Source of the DNA: Clostridia bacterium
GTDB lineage: Bacteria; Bacillota; Clostridia; Oscillospirales; Acutalibacteraceae
Assembly: GCA_017474125.1 (NCBI GenBank)
Contig: JAFVIF010000030.1
Location: 1 to 59,156 of the forward strand
Reading direction: 5' to 3'
Length of the DNA: 59,156 bases
Positions 42,086-51,263 of this stretch are shown in pieces. Position 1 is the stretch's first letter; each line of letters begins with the position of its first letter. Both the position numbers and the translations under genes were made by a program. The notes beneath the pieces are model-generated. The model was given only the letters and a program-made list of their open reading frames with translations, was not told the origin of the DNA and searched no databases.

Positions 42086-45000
42086 TTACGCTGCTTTTGA
42101 TTTTTTCTTCTTAATTATCATTATTACCGATAAACCGCCCACAATAACAACCGCTACCGCAACACCTATGATAATCCATAAGGAGTAATCATTTTGTGTT
42201 AGCGAAAGGTCAATTATGGTAGTAGCGTCTAAAGAAAATGTGCTATCCTTGGTTTCGGTAACGTGCTCGGTGAAGACAATAGGGGTGGAAAGGGGAGCCT
42301 CGGGAGTAAGTGTGAAGGTAACGTCGTCTATAAACAGTTCAACGTCACCGGGAGTGATTATGGAAGCAAAAGGCTCGATCGAGTTATAGGTATAGGAAAC
42401 CTCGTGCCACTGTCCGTCTGCTAAATCTGCTATAGAAACTATGGGGTAGAAGTCGCCTGTAGTAGCCCAAGGATTAACGTAGGTTCTGCACGAAACGAAC
42501 TTTACAGCGCCTTCTGTGTGCTTGTGTTCGCCCATTTTTACCTTGAAGGAAATGGTGTATCGCTCGTCGGGTGCAATATCCTTACCTAATATAAGCAACA
42601 TTGCAGCTTCATTAAAGAGAGATTCACCTTTTCTGTGAAGCGAGAAGTTTCCGCTGGTTACGTTATCCTTGGAATTGCCTTCCTTGGTGCTGTCATAAAT
42701 TTCGTAATCGAAATCGTAATGCTTTAGTGTACCGTATTCATTTCCAGCGAACGAATACGCATTGTCGTCAAAGCTTTCAACAACCTGCTTGTTAAGAAAA
42801 CGCGCGTATACTGTGTAAGAGTTTTTATCAAACTTCATATTCTCGCGCTTTAATTCCTGATAGGTACCGTCTGCAGCTTTTGTGAAATAACCTTTAAAGT
42901 ATTTGCCCTCATATTTCGGCTCTGCAGGAAGCTTGCTTGCAAAGCTGGCGCCAACCTTGCCGATAACGTATTGGGGCATACCCGGAGCGTTACTGCTGTT
43001 GATTGCTACTGCGGATTCGCCTTTATCAAGATGTCTGATGGTAACGTCGTCGATATAATACTTGCCATTGGTACCGCCGGTAATTTGAACGAACAAGCCA
43101 TTGTAATTTTCTGTTTTAATCTGTGAGCCTGAAGCTACAAAGCTGACAGACTGCCATTTATTCACTTTTTCAGTTGCATCTATTTTGTAGGTACCAAGTG
43201 ATACGCGGTTAGCATAATAGTTTGTAGGTGATGCCATGGCTACTGATAATGAAGCCGAGGCGGGAGAGTGCTTTTCAACGTAATAGTTAACCGTAATTAC
43301 GTATTCGGATTTCGGGTCAATTTCAAAGGTCGCTCTATCGTAAGCAACTGCAGTAAAGGATACACCGGTCCATTCGGGAGTACGCTTGAATTCTATAACC
43401 TTTTTGCCGGATTTAGCGAAAGGCTTAGCAACACAAAACGCTTGACGAGTGGTGATAATGCCTTTTTCATCTAAATAGTGGGGCATATCGAAGTTTTCAA
43501 AGGTATAGGTAACTACGGAAGCAGGAGTCCAGCCGGCGTAGACTACTACCTGAGTGTTTTCGTCGAAGGTGGTTTGAGTGAAGGGAATGGTACGCTCGCT
43601 ATCCAAATACCAATTTGTTAAATCGTAGGAGAAGTATACGGGGGTTTTAGTTGGGGCGATTTTATCACCCGGTTTGCCCATAAGAAGCTCACCGTCATTT
43701 CCTTCGGTGTGGTCGAAGTAAACGTAGTTGCCTTCAATAGGAACAATTTGAACGTTATCAATATCTACGTTAATAACAGTCTCGGGTTTAGCTCCGTCAA
43801 TAATAAAATTGAAATACAAGCAGTCATTTACGATTCCCGAGGCGGTTTTAGTGAAATTGGTGGCGAATATTACTGATGCTTCTTGCCATTTACCGATATT
43901 CTTGTCGGTAACCTTGTACGAAGAGGCGCCGATCGTTCTTCCGCCGGTCCACATATTACTATTGTTTGCGCTAAACAAACGCATATTGAATTCGGCGTTT
44001 GCCTTATTAACTCTGTACTTATAGGTCATTTTGTAAGCTTTGCCGTTTTCTACCTTGAAAAGCTTTGCAGAGTGAGTAGTGTAAGAACGATCACACATTA
44101 ACGTATCAGTGTTTTGATACTTATCAGATCCTACAAAATCAAAATTCAAAGCAAAATTATCGTCGTAACCGTAGCCGTCTTTTTCAATAATATGCATGGG
44201 CTGACCAAACTGAGTAACTGTTGAAGTGTTAACGTCCATTTTATAGGTATCGAAAGCGATAGGTCCGGCGCTCCATTTAGCATATACAACGGTAAATGCT
44301 TTATCAATGGTTGTAGAGGTATAAGGAGTAGTGAATTCCTTATCTGTAAACCAACCATCGAAAACTTCTCTACCGTTAACGGGGGTGGGAAGGTCAAATT
44401 TATCACCGATTTTACCGGTAATAACCGTATTTTTAGCATTATTGCCGTTACCGTCGAAGAATACTACATTGCCTGTAACCTCTTCAAGATAAACGCTGTC
44501 AACGTATGCGTCTACAAAGGCGCTTTCGGTAATATCAATACAGTTAAACTGCAAATACAAGAAGTTGTATTTTGTATTGGTGAAGGTGGGCATAAAGTAA
44601 ACGGTTTCTTTTACCCAATCGGTTTCGTTTTTCTTGGCAACAACCTTCGAGCCGTAATAGGTAATATATTCACCGGCCCAAATATTGTCGCCGCCTGTGG
44701 TAGCAACAATAGAATAGCTGCTGTTTGTAGCCTTGTCAGCTCTTCTGTAGTAAGAAAGTAAATATACCTTGCCGGCTTCAACAGTACCTATTTGTGCAAC
44801 GTTGTCCTTTGAGTTAACACGGCTTACAAACTTAATGGGCTCACTATCCATTGATGATTGATAGGTTGCATCAGCATCATATTTAAAGTTAAGCGCATAC
44901 TTATCATTCTGACCAATGCCGTCTCCGTTTTTGATTGAAAGGGTAAAGGGAGCACGTACCTTAAGGGTATAGGGGTAATTGTTAAAGGTCATTATCTTAT

Positions 45001-46834
45001 TTCCCCATTTTGCATAAACGGCAGTGAAGCCCTCGGAAATGGTGGTAGAAGTGAAGGGAACGGTTAATTCCTTGTCGGCATACCAACCGATAAACTGAGC
45101 TTCGGGGTTATCAAGAACGGGGATTTCGAACTCGTCGCCAACATTGCCGGAAACTACAACGTCTTTAACTAAATCAGAGTTTGTTTCAAAGTAAACGATG
45201 TTGCCGGTTACTTCTTCAACTAATACATTATCAACGTATGCGTCAACAAATGCAGCGTCGGTTAAGTCGGCACTGTTAAATTGCATATAGAGGTAATTAG
45301 CACTATCTACGGTAAAGTCTGCAATAAAGTAAACGGTTTCTTTTATCCATTCCTTTTCTTTTGCAGAAACGGTAACTGCAGTATCGTTATACGAAATACG
45401 TCCTGAATTCCAAATATTATCGGCACCGGTAATTAACTTAATGGTGTAATCGGACTCGCTGTTTTCGCCCGATCTTCTCATATAAGAAACTTTATATACT
45501 TTACCTTTTTCTACTTTTGTAATTTTGATAACGTTATCAATATTTCCGGCTCGTTGTGAGAACTTAATGGGTTCAGGGTCGATGGTGTATTGATAGGTTT
45601 TATCACCATCGTGGTAGAAGTTAAGAGCATAATCGTCGTTTACGCCGACACCTTCGCCATTTTTGAAGAACAAAGTATAAACAGCGCGAATTGATATAGC
45701 ATTAGCTATATGCGCGGTTTTGAAGGATATGGGTTCAGCGCCCCACTTAGCGTATGCTGTTAAATTCCTTCTTGTAAATACAGTATCATTGAAAGGTACT
45801 GTAAAATCTTTGTCGGCATACCAACCTAAAAACTCTCTGTCGCCGTTTTTAACTTCGGGAAGAGTAAAGGAGTCGCCGCGTTTGCCTACAAGAACTTGAT
45901 TATCTTCGCCGTTATTAGCAACAACAGTTACGGCATAGTCGCTTGGCTGCATAACGGGCGTGAATACAAAGTCATCTATGTAAACAGTGTAATCCTTGTT
46001 TTCCTTAGGTTTAAATACAAAGTACACAGCGAAATCGGTAGCTCGCTCTTGGTAATTAACGGTAACAGTAGTTGAATATTCTTGCCATTCAGTGGATGTG
46101 GTATTTAATTCTCCGTTTGCGCAACTGGTAGAGTAGGCCCATATATTATTATGTTGTGCTGTATAAAAAGCGAAGGAAACGGCAGTATCAGCCTTTTCGA
46201 ATTTATACTTGAAGGTGACGTTATAAGTCACGTGATTGTCGAAGGTTTTGAAAAGCATAACCTTAGCATCAATGTTCTTATATCTTGTATTATTATATGT
46301 AGCAGGGTCATTCGGGTCCTTTACCATAGTGGAATCCCATACCATTTTTACGGCATTACCGCTGCCGCCGTAAGTAACTTCGGATTGCTTCTGCATTCCT
46401 TCAAAGAAGTAGTTACGGTTACTTTTGGTTTTATCACCATTAGTTTCTTTTACGGTGAACTGGTCATCGGTGTAATTTTCAAAATCCTGAGAAAGAACTT
46501 TGTATTCACTTTTCCATTTGGAATACAACACAACGTCTTCTTCGCCGAATACAGTTTCTTTGAATTCGATTCTGCAATTATCGTCGGTGAACCAACCTAA
46601 AAAGAATTTTTTTCCGTTGGCATCAACCGGGTCGGCAGGGAAGTTGATTACACTACCTGTTTCACCGGACAATTCCTGTGTAGTGTTATTAAGGGTATCG
46701 TTAAAGGTGATTTTAACCGAAGGCACAGCACTTACCGATAAAATAAGTGCTGAGGAAACGGTGGTAATAATCATAACGATACTGAATAACAAACACAACA
46801 TTTTCTTTAAAAAATTGCTATTGCAGTTTTTCAT
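42086..46834 (-). CDS. Giant repeat surface protein with InlB-like and carbohydrate-binding-like modules, copy 2
   Basis: A 1582-residue paralogue of the copy 1 protein. A signal peptide (about 1-37) is followed by six InlB-B/Flg_new-type repeats (for example FLGWYADKDFTVPFNDTVF, FIGWYADKELTVPFTSTTI, ending YAKW or YAGW) alternating with six CBM4/9-like jelly-roll modules, then a transmembrane helix (LWIIIGVAVAVVIVGGLSVI) and a KKKKSKAA tail. It has one more of each module than copy 1 plus an InlB-like repeat at the very start. The last 200 residues are the most alike between the two. GAGGATGG precedes ATG. It likely forms a long surface rod carrying glycan-binding sites. Confidence 0.85.
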   Translation of the reverse strand: MKNCNSNFLKKMLCLLFSIVMIITTVSSALILSVSAVPSVKITFNDTLNNTTQELSGETGSVINFPADPVDANGKKFFLGWFTDDNCRIEFKETVFGEEDVVLYSKWKSEYKVLSQDFENYTDDQFTVKETNGDKTKSNRNYFFEGMQKQSEVTYGGSGNAVKMVWDSTMVKDPNDPATYNNTRYKNIDAKVMLFKTFDNHVTYNVTFKYKFEKADTAVSFAFYTAQHNNIWAYSTSCANGELNTTSTEWQEYSTTVTVNYQERATDFAVYFVFKPKENKDYTVYIDDFVFTPVMQPSDYAVTVVANNGEDNQVLVGKRGDSFTLPEVKNGDREFLGWYADKDFTVPFNDTVFTRRNLTAYAKWGAEPISFKTAHIANAISIRAVYTLFFKNGEGVGVNDDYALNFYHDGDKTYQYTIDPEPIKFSQRAGNIDNVIKITKVEKGKVYKVSYMRRSGENSESDYTIKLITGADNIWNSGRISYNDTAVTVSAKEKEWIKETVYFIADFTVDSANYLYMQFNSADLTDAAFVDAYVDNVLVEEVTGNIVYFETNSDLVKDVVVSGNVGDEFEIPVLDNPEAQFIGWYADKELTVPFTSTTISEGFTAVYAKWGNKIMTFNNYPYTLKVRAPFTLSIKNGDGIGQNDKYALNFKYDADATYQSSMDSEPIKFVSRVNSKDNVAQIGTVEAGKVYLLSYYRRADKATNSSYSIVATTGGDNIWAGEYITYYGSKVVAKKNETDWVKETVYFMPTFTNTKYNFLYLQFNCIDITESAFVDAYVDSVYLEEVTGNVVFFDGNGNNAKNTVITGKIGDKFDLPTPVNGREVFDGWFTDKEFTTPYTSTTIDKAFTVVYAKWSAGPIAFDTYKMDVNTSTVTQFGQPMHIIEKDGYGYDDNFALNFDFVGSDKYQNTDTLMCDRSYTTHSAKLFKVENGKAYKMTYKYRVNKANAEFNMRLFSANNSNMWTGGRTIGASSYKVTDKNIGKWQEASVIFATNFTKTASGIVNDCLYFNFIIDGAKPETVINVDIDNVQIVPIEGNYVYFDHTEGNDGELLMGKPGDKIAPTKTPVYFSYDLTNWYLDSERTIPFTQTTFDENTQVVVYAGWTPASVVTYTFENFDMPHYLDEKGIITTRQAFCVAKPFAKSGKKVIEFKRTPEWTGVSFTAVAYDRATFEIDPKSEYVITVNYYVEKHSPASASLSVAMASPTNYYANRVSLGTYKIDATEKVNKWQSVSFVASGSQIKTENYNGLFVQITGGTNGKYYIDDVTIRHLDKGESAVAINSSNAPGMPQYVIGKVGASFASKLPAEPKYEGKYFKGYFTKAADGTYQELKRENMKFDKNSYTVYARFLNKQVVESFDDNAYSFAGNEYGTLKHYDFDYEIYDSTKEGNSKDNVTSGNFSLHRKGESLFNEAAMLLILGKDIAPDERYTISFKVKMGEHKHTEGAVKFVSCRTYVNPWATTGDFYPIVSIADLADGQWHEVSYTYNSIEPFASIITPGDVELFIDDVTFTLTPEAPLSTPIVFTEHVTETKDSTFSLDATTIIDLSLTQNDYSLWIIIGVAVAVVIVGGLSVIMIIKKKKSKAA

Positions 46835-46886
46835 AAAAATACCATCCTCATCATTTTAGTTTAAATATGTATATTCTAACATCAAC

Positions 46887-46948
46887 ATTATAACACATAA
46901 TTGTTTATAATGAAATTGCAAAAATATACCAATTTACATTGCAAAAAT
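46887..46948 (-). promoter_or_regulatory. Promoter and direct repeats of the second surface-protein/GH16 operon
   Basis: On the minus strand TTTCAT, 17 nt, TATAAT (46887-46915). Two copies of ATTGCAAAAAT (plus strand, 46915-46925 and 46938-46948), 23 nt apart, begin at the -35. A weak -35 with adjacent direct repeats suggests control by an activator, as in copy 1, but the repeat sequence differs. Confidence 0.5.
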
Positions 46949-46988
46949 CACCATACCGCAAAAAAATGGCTTATTATGGTAAAAAAAT

Positions 46989-47017
46989 AAACAGCCTTCC
47001 TTAGAAAAAGGCTGTTT
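46989..47017 (-). terminator. Terminator of dapA2-dapB
   Basis: A 10-bp stem AAACAGCCTT/AAGGCTGTTT followed on the minus strand by a T-rich tract, a few bases past the dapB stop. Confidence 0.85.
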
Positions 47018-47022
47018 AAAAT

Positions 47023-47775
47023 TTATTTAATCATTTGATTCATATCATATATACCGGCTTTTTTTCCTGCTAAAAAAATCGCTGCTCTTACGGCTCCGTT
47101 TGCAAAAACCGTGCGCGAAGCGGCAGAGTGACTAAGAGTAATAACCTCGTCCTTGCCTGCGAAAATTACGTCGTGCTCACCAACTATTGTACCGCCTCTT
47201 ATAGAGTGAATACCGATTTCGTTATTGGAGCGCTTTTGGCGTTTTGAATGTCGGTCATATTCGTACTGCAGGGAATCGTTAAATACTTCGTTAATCGAAT
47301 TCGCAAGCATTAAAGCCGTACCGGAGGGTGCATCTAATTTTTGATTATGATGCTTTTCAACTATCTCTATATCAAAATCACTGCCGAGAATCTGCGCAGC
47401 CTTTTTTGATAAAGCGGTAAGCAGGTTAATACCAAGAGACATATTAAAGGTAAAGAAAATAGGCACGAGGTCGGACGCTTCCTTTATTGCCTTGGTTTGC
47501 TCATCGGTATAACCTGTGGTAGCAAGAACGATAGGAGTCGATGTGCTTTTGGAATAGCTTAGCAGTGAATTTAAGGCTGATGGGTTGCTGAAATCAATAA
47601 TTACGTCGGCTTTTTCTTTAACCTCGTTAATTGATTTGTAAACAGGGAAGTCCGCTTCGCCGCTTCCGTAGGCGTCTACACCTGCACATATTTCACATTC
47701 TTGGTTTTCGGCAACAATTTCAGTAATTACTTTGCCCATTCTGCCGAAACAGCCGTTTAAAATTATCTTAATCAT
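47023..47775 (-). CDS. dapB: 4-hydroxy-tetrahydrodipicolinate reductase
   Basis: Reduces the dapA product with NAD(P)H on the way to diaminopimelate. The 250-residue enzyme has the nucleotide motif GCFGRMG (residues 8-14), DFSNPSA at 61-67, TTGYTDEQ at 86-93, the signature EKHHNQKLDAPSGTA at 140-154 with the catalytic His142-143 and Lys146, and the lysine-binding end IRGGTIVGEHDVIFAGKDE. It lies 23 nt after dapA2. AAAGGATG precedes ATG. Confidence 0.96.
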   Translation of the reverse strand: MIKIILNGCFGRMGKVITEIVAENQECEICAGVDAYGSGEADFPVYKSINEVKEKADVIIDFSNPSALNSLLSYSKSTSTPIVLATTGYTDEQTKAIKEASDLVPIFFTFNMSLGINLLTALSKKAAQILGSDFDIEIVEKHHNQKLDAPSGTALMLANSINEVFNDSLQYEYDRHSKRQKRSNNEIGIHSIRGGTIVGEHDVIFAGKDEVITLSHSAASRTVFANGAVRAAIFLAGKKAGIYDMNQMIK

Positions 47776-47798
47776 TTTTTAACATCCTTTGGTACTAA

Positions 47799-48686
47799 CT
47801 ATAATAAATTACATATCTTTAGCTGATTAATAAGCTCTGCCTTTGGTGCTTCGTCCATTTTTATTAAAGGAAGCCTGCAAGGGCCGACGTCCATTCCCAT
47901 AGCGTTCATTGCTTCCTTTACGGGAATAGGGTTGACGTCGGAGAATAGAGCCTTAATAAGCCTTGTATAGAAAATTTGCTGCTGTGCGGCAAGGGAAGTA
48001 TTGCCGTTTAAATAATTCAAGCACATTTCGTGGGTTTGCTTGGGAGCTACGTTGGAAAGAACAGAAATAACGCCGATGCCGCCGAGTGACATAATAGGAA
48101 TAACCTGATCGTCGTTACCCGAATAAATATCAAGCTCATCGCCGCAAAGTGCTTTTGTAAGCGCAACTGAAGAAATATCGCCGTTAGCTTCCTTGGTTGC
48201 TACAATATTAGGGTGCTTACAAAGTTTTGCATAGGTTTCGGGGGCAATATTTACACCCGTTCTCGAAGGAACGTTATAAAGTATTATAGGACTGTCAATA
48301 CGGTCTGCAACGTAAAAATAGTGTGAAACAAGACCCTTTTGCGAGGTTTTGTTATAATAAGGAGTGACCATCAGCATAGCGTCGGCACCGCAACTGATAG
48401 CATCCTTACAAAGCTCTACGGTATAGGTGGTGTCGTTAGAGCCGGTACCTGCAATAATCGGCACTCTGCCCGCGGCACTGTTAACTGCGGTCTCAATAAC
48501 CTTAACGTGTTCTTTATAATTAAGGGTGGACTTTTCTCCTGTAGTGCCGCAAATAACAAGTGCATCAATTCCTGCGGAAATTTGCTCGTTAACAAGTGAA
48601 GCAACCTTTTCAAAATTAACGCTTCCGTCACTGTGCATAGGAGTAACCAGAGCAGTAGCGGCACCGGTAAATATTCTTTTTTTCAT
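47799..48686 (-). CDS. dapA: 4-hydroxy-tetrahydrodipicolinate synthase, second copy
   Basis: A 295-residue paralogue of the riboswitch-controlled dapA. It keeps GTTGEKSTL with Thr48-Thr49, LYNVPSRTG with Tyr137 and Arg142, and the Schiff-base Lys165 in TKEANGD. It is paired with dapB, and its 5' leader (48687-48825) is too short for and does not show a lysine riboswitch. This copy may therefore supply diaminopimelate for the cell wall or dipicolinate for spores when lysine is plentiful; that is inference. AAAGGTG precedes ATG. Confidence 0.95.
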   Translation of the reverse strand: MKKRIFTGAATALVTPMHSDGSVNFEKVASLVNEQISAGIDALVICGTTGEKSTLNYKEHVKVIETAVNSAAGRVPIIAGTGSNDTTYTVELCKDAISCGADAMLMVTPYYNKTSQKGLVSHYFYVADRIDSPIILYNVPSRTGVNIAPETYAKLCKHPNIVATKEANGDISSVALTKALCGDELDIYSGNDDQVIPIMSLGGIGVISVLSNVAPKQTHEMCLNYLNGNTSLAAQQQIFYTRLIKALFSDVNPIPVKEAMNAMGMDVGPCRLPLIKMDEAPKAELINQLKICNLL

Positions 48687-48876
48687 AGTTCAAAAGCACC
48701 TTTCTACATTAATTTCAGTAAAAAAACAAACTTTTGTGTTGATATCATTAACAATTTGTTCTATAATACAATATTGTTGATGACTTCTATTATTACTATG
48801 TAAATAATAACATTCAGCATATTGTTTGTCAAATATATTTTATGCTAAAAAGCCTTGTTATAAGACAGGAGATTTT

Positions 48877-49899
48877 ATGAAAAAAAGTGATTTTTATTAC
48901 GACCTGCCCGAAGAGCTGATTGCTCAAACTCCTATTGAGCCTCGCGATTCTTCGAGACTAATGCTTATTGATAAAGAAAATAAAACCTGCGATGAAACTG
49001 TTTTTAACCGTATAACCGATTATTTAAAGGCAGGCGACCTTCTTGTTCTTAACGATACGAGAGTGCTCCCCGCACGAATTTTCGGCACACGTAACGACAC
49101 AGGAGCGGTGGTTGAATTCGTTTTATTGAAGCAACTTGAAATGGGTAAATGGGAATGTATTGCCGGTCCCGGAAAAAAGGCGAAAGCCGGTAATGAATTT
49201 ACCTTCAGTGACAATCTTTCCGCCGTGGTTGAGGACGTGCTTGAGGACGGTAACAGAATTTTACGCTTTGATTATAAAACTGATTTTTTTGCGGCACTTG
49301 ACGAAGTGGGTAATATGCCGCTTCCTCATTACATTAAAGAAGAATTAAAGGATAAGGAACGTTATCAAACCGTTTATTCAAGAGAGCTGGGCTCTGCTGC
49401 CGCTCCAACGGCAGGTTTGCATTTTACCAAAGAGCTTATGCACAAAATATCCGAAATGGGTGTAGGCATTGCCTACGTAACTCTGCACGTAGGACTTGGT
49501 ACGTTTCGACCTGTTAAAGTGGATGATATTAAAGACCATCATATGCATTCGGAGCATTATTCGATACCTTTGGTTACAGCAAATAAAATCAATGAAACCA
49601 AAAGAAACGGCGGAAGAGTAATTTGTGTAGGCACAACAAGCTGTAGAACTCTCGAAAGTGCCGCCACAAAATTCGGTGAAATAAAAGAATGCAGCGATGA
49701 TACCTCAATATTTATTTATCCGGGATACGAATTTAAATGTATGGATGCGCTAATTACAAATTTCCACCTGCCCGAAAGCACCTTAATAATGCTTGTTTCG
49801 GCTTTTGCGGGTTATGATTTTACAATGGAGTTTTACAAAAAAGCGGTGAAGGATAAGTTTAGATTCTTTAGCTTTGGTGATTCAATGTTTATTGTATAA
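48877..49899 (+). CDS. queA: S-adenosylmethionine:tRNA ribosyltransferase-isomerase
   Basis: Builds epoxyqueuosine from the tRNA-bound preQ1 base using S-adenosylmethionine. At 340 residues it starts with FYYDLPEELIAQTPIEPRD, has LLVLNDTRVLPARIFG, then TAGLHFTKEL, YVTLHVGLGTFRPVK, ITNFHLPESTLIMLVSAFAG and ends RFFSFGDSMFIV, all standard. The start at 48877 follows ACAGGAG; a longer in-frame version would begin 51 nt upstream with no ribosome binding site. tgt follows, the usual partner, although here a small repeat element lies between them. Confidence 0.96.
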   Translation: MKKSDFYYDLPEELIAQTPIEPRDSSRLMLIDKENKTCDETVFNRITDYLKAGDLLVLNDTRVLPARIFGTRNDTGAVVEFVLLKQLEMGKWECIAGPGKKAKAGNEFTFSDNLSAVVEDVLEDGNRILRFDYKTDFFAALDEVGNMPLPHYIKEELKDKERYQTVYSRELGSAAAPTAGLHFTKELMHKISEMGVGIAYVTLHVGLGTFRPVKVDDIKDHHMHSEHYSIPLVTANKINETKRNGGRVICVGTTSCRTLESAATKFGEIKECSDDTSIFIYPGYEFKCMDALITNFHLPESTLIMLVSAFAGYDFTMEFYKKAVKDKFRFFSFGDSMFIV

Positions 49900-50067
49900 G
49901 TGAAGAATGAATAATGAAAAATGAATGATGAAGAATTAAGGAGTGCCTTCGGCACGAATTATAAATCGTCGGCAAAGCCGACACCGAAATTATTCATTAT
50001 TCAATATTCACTATTCATTGTTTACGGCATCACATATGCCGTAAAGTTCGGTGATTCAATGTTTATT
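49876..50067. repeat. MITE-like element flanked by an 18-nt direct repeat of the queA end
   Basis: GGTGATTCAATGTTTATT occurs at 49876-49893 (in queA) and again at 50050-50067. Between them is a palindromic unit: GAATGAATAATGAAAAATGA-type sequence on the left and its approximate inverse (TTATTCATTATTCAATATTC) on the right, enclosing hairpins GTGCCTTCGGCAC and GTCGGCAAAGCCGAC, then TTTACGGCAT/ATGCCGTAAA. The second repeat reads FGDSMFI in the queA frame, so it is a copied piece of queA. No coding region is seen. Confidence 0.75.
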
Positions 50068-50082
50068 CGTTAGGAGTATTTT

Positions 50083-51213
50083 ATGTTTAAAGTAATTAAA
50101 ACTGAAGGACGTTCGAGGTTAGGTGAATTTCACACCAATCGCGGAGTAGTAAAAACTCCTGCCTTTATGAACGTTGCAACAAGTGCCGCCATTAAGGGCG
50201 CAGTTTCGGCCGAGGATCTTGAAAAAGTCGGATGTCAGGTAATGCTTAGCAACACATACCATTTGCATATTCGTCCCGGCGATAAAATTATTAAGCAATG
50301 CGGCGGTCTTCATAATATATCTACCTGGAAGGGGCCTATTCTCACCGACAGCGGTGGATTTCAGGTGTTTTCCTTGGCTCCGCTCCGCAAAATTACCGAG
50401 GAGGGCGTTACCTTTAATTCCCATGTTGACGGTAAAAGAATTTTTATGGGTCCTGAAGAAAGTATGCAGATTCAAAGTAATTTGGGCTCAACCATAGCTA
50501 TGGCCTTTGACGAATGTGTTGAGAATCCCGCTCCCTACAGCTATTCTAAAGAATCCTGCGAGCGAACAACCCGTTGGCTTAAACGCTGTCAGGCCGAAAT
50601 GAAAAGGTTGAATTCTCTTGAGGATACCATAAATCGTGAGCAAATGCTTTTCGGTATTAACCAAGGCTGTACCTTTAACGATTTGCGTATTGAGCATATG
50701 AAAACAATAGCAGAATTAAACCTTGACGGCTATGCTATCGGCGGTCTTGCCGTTGGTGAGCCTGCCGAGGTTATGTACGACGTTATTGAAAACGTTACTC
50801 CGTATATGCCCACAGATAAGATTCGTTATCTAATGGGTGTTGGAACTCCCGTTAATATTTTGAACGCAGTTGAAAGGGGTGTTGACCTCTTCGATTGTGT
50901 AATGCCAAGCCGTAATGCGCGTCACGGTCATTTATTTACAAGCGAAGGTATTATAAATTTAAATAACAATAAGTACGAAACCGATATGCGTCCAATAGAC
51001 GAAAAGTGTGATTGTCCCGTTTGCAAAAGATACAGCCGTGCATATATTCGCCATCTGATTAAAAGCAAGGAGATGCTTTGTAATCGACTGTGCGTGCTTC
51101 ACAACCTTTATTTTTATAATAAGCTTATGGAAGATATAAGAAATGCTTTGGCAGAAGGCCGTTTTGCTGAGTTTAAAAAGGAAAAAGAGGAAATTTACGG
51201 CACAAGAATTTAA
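50083..51213 (+). CDS. tgt: tRNA-guanine transglycosylase (bacterial type)
   Basis: Exchanges guanine-34 for preQ1 in tRNAs with GUN anticodons, the step before QueA. The 376-residue TIM barrel has Asp89 in DSGGFQVFSL, GGLAVGEP near 220-227, the nucleophile Asp271 in DLFDCVMPSRNARHG, and the zinc site Cys309, Cys311, Cys314 and His340. AGGAG precedes ATG. It follows queA on the same strand; transcription probably crosses the repeat element. Confidence 0.97.
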   Translation: MFKVIKTEGRSRLGEFHTNRGVVKTPAFMNVATSAAIKGAVSAEDLEKVGCQVMLSNTYHLHIRPGDKIIKQCGGLHNISTWKGPILTDSGGFQVFSLAPLRKITEEGVTFNSHVDGKRIFMGPEESMQIQSNLGSTIAMAFDECVENPAPYSYSKESCERTTRWLKRCQAEMKRLNSLEDTINREQMLFGINQGCTFNDLRIEHMKTIAELNLDGYAIGGLAVGEPAEVMYDVIENVTPYMPTDKIRYLMGVGTPVNILNAVERGVDLFDCVMPSRNARHGHLFTSEGIINLNNNKYETDMRPIDEKCDCPVCKRYSRAYIRHLIKSKEMLCNRLCVLHNLYFYNKLMEDIRNALAEGRFAEFKKEKEEIYGTRI

Positions 51214-51219
51214 TAACAA

Positions 51220-51250
51220 AAAAAGCCACGGTATGCTGCCGTGGCTTTTT
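51220..51250. terminator. Bidirectional terminator between tgt and the AraC gene
   Basis: A 12-bp stem AAAAAGCCACGG/CCGTGGCTTTTT with a 7-nt loop between convergent genes. Confidence 0.9.
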
Positions 51251-51263
51251 AAAATTTAAGTGT

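Noticed and set aside
48687-48876. Possible second lysine riboswitch before dapA2
   Set aside because: The region is too short and lacks the AGAGGCGCG and GTCGCCGAAG core seen before the other dapA.
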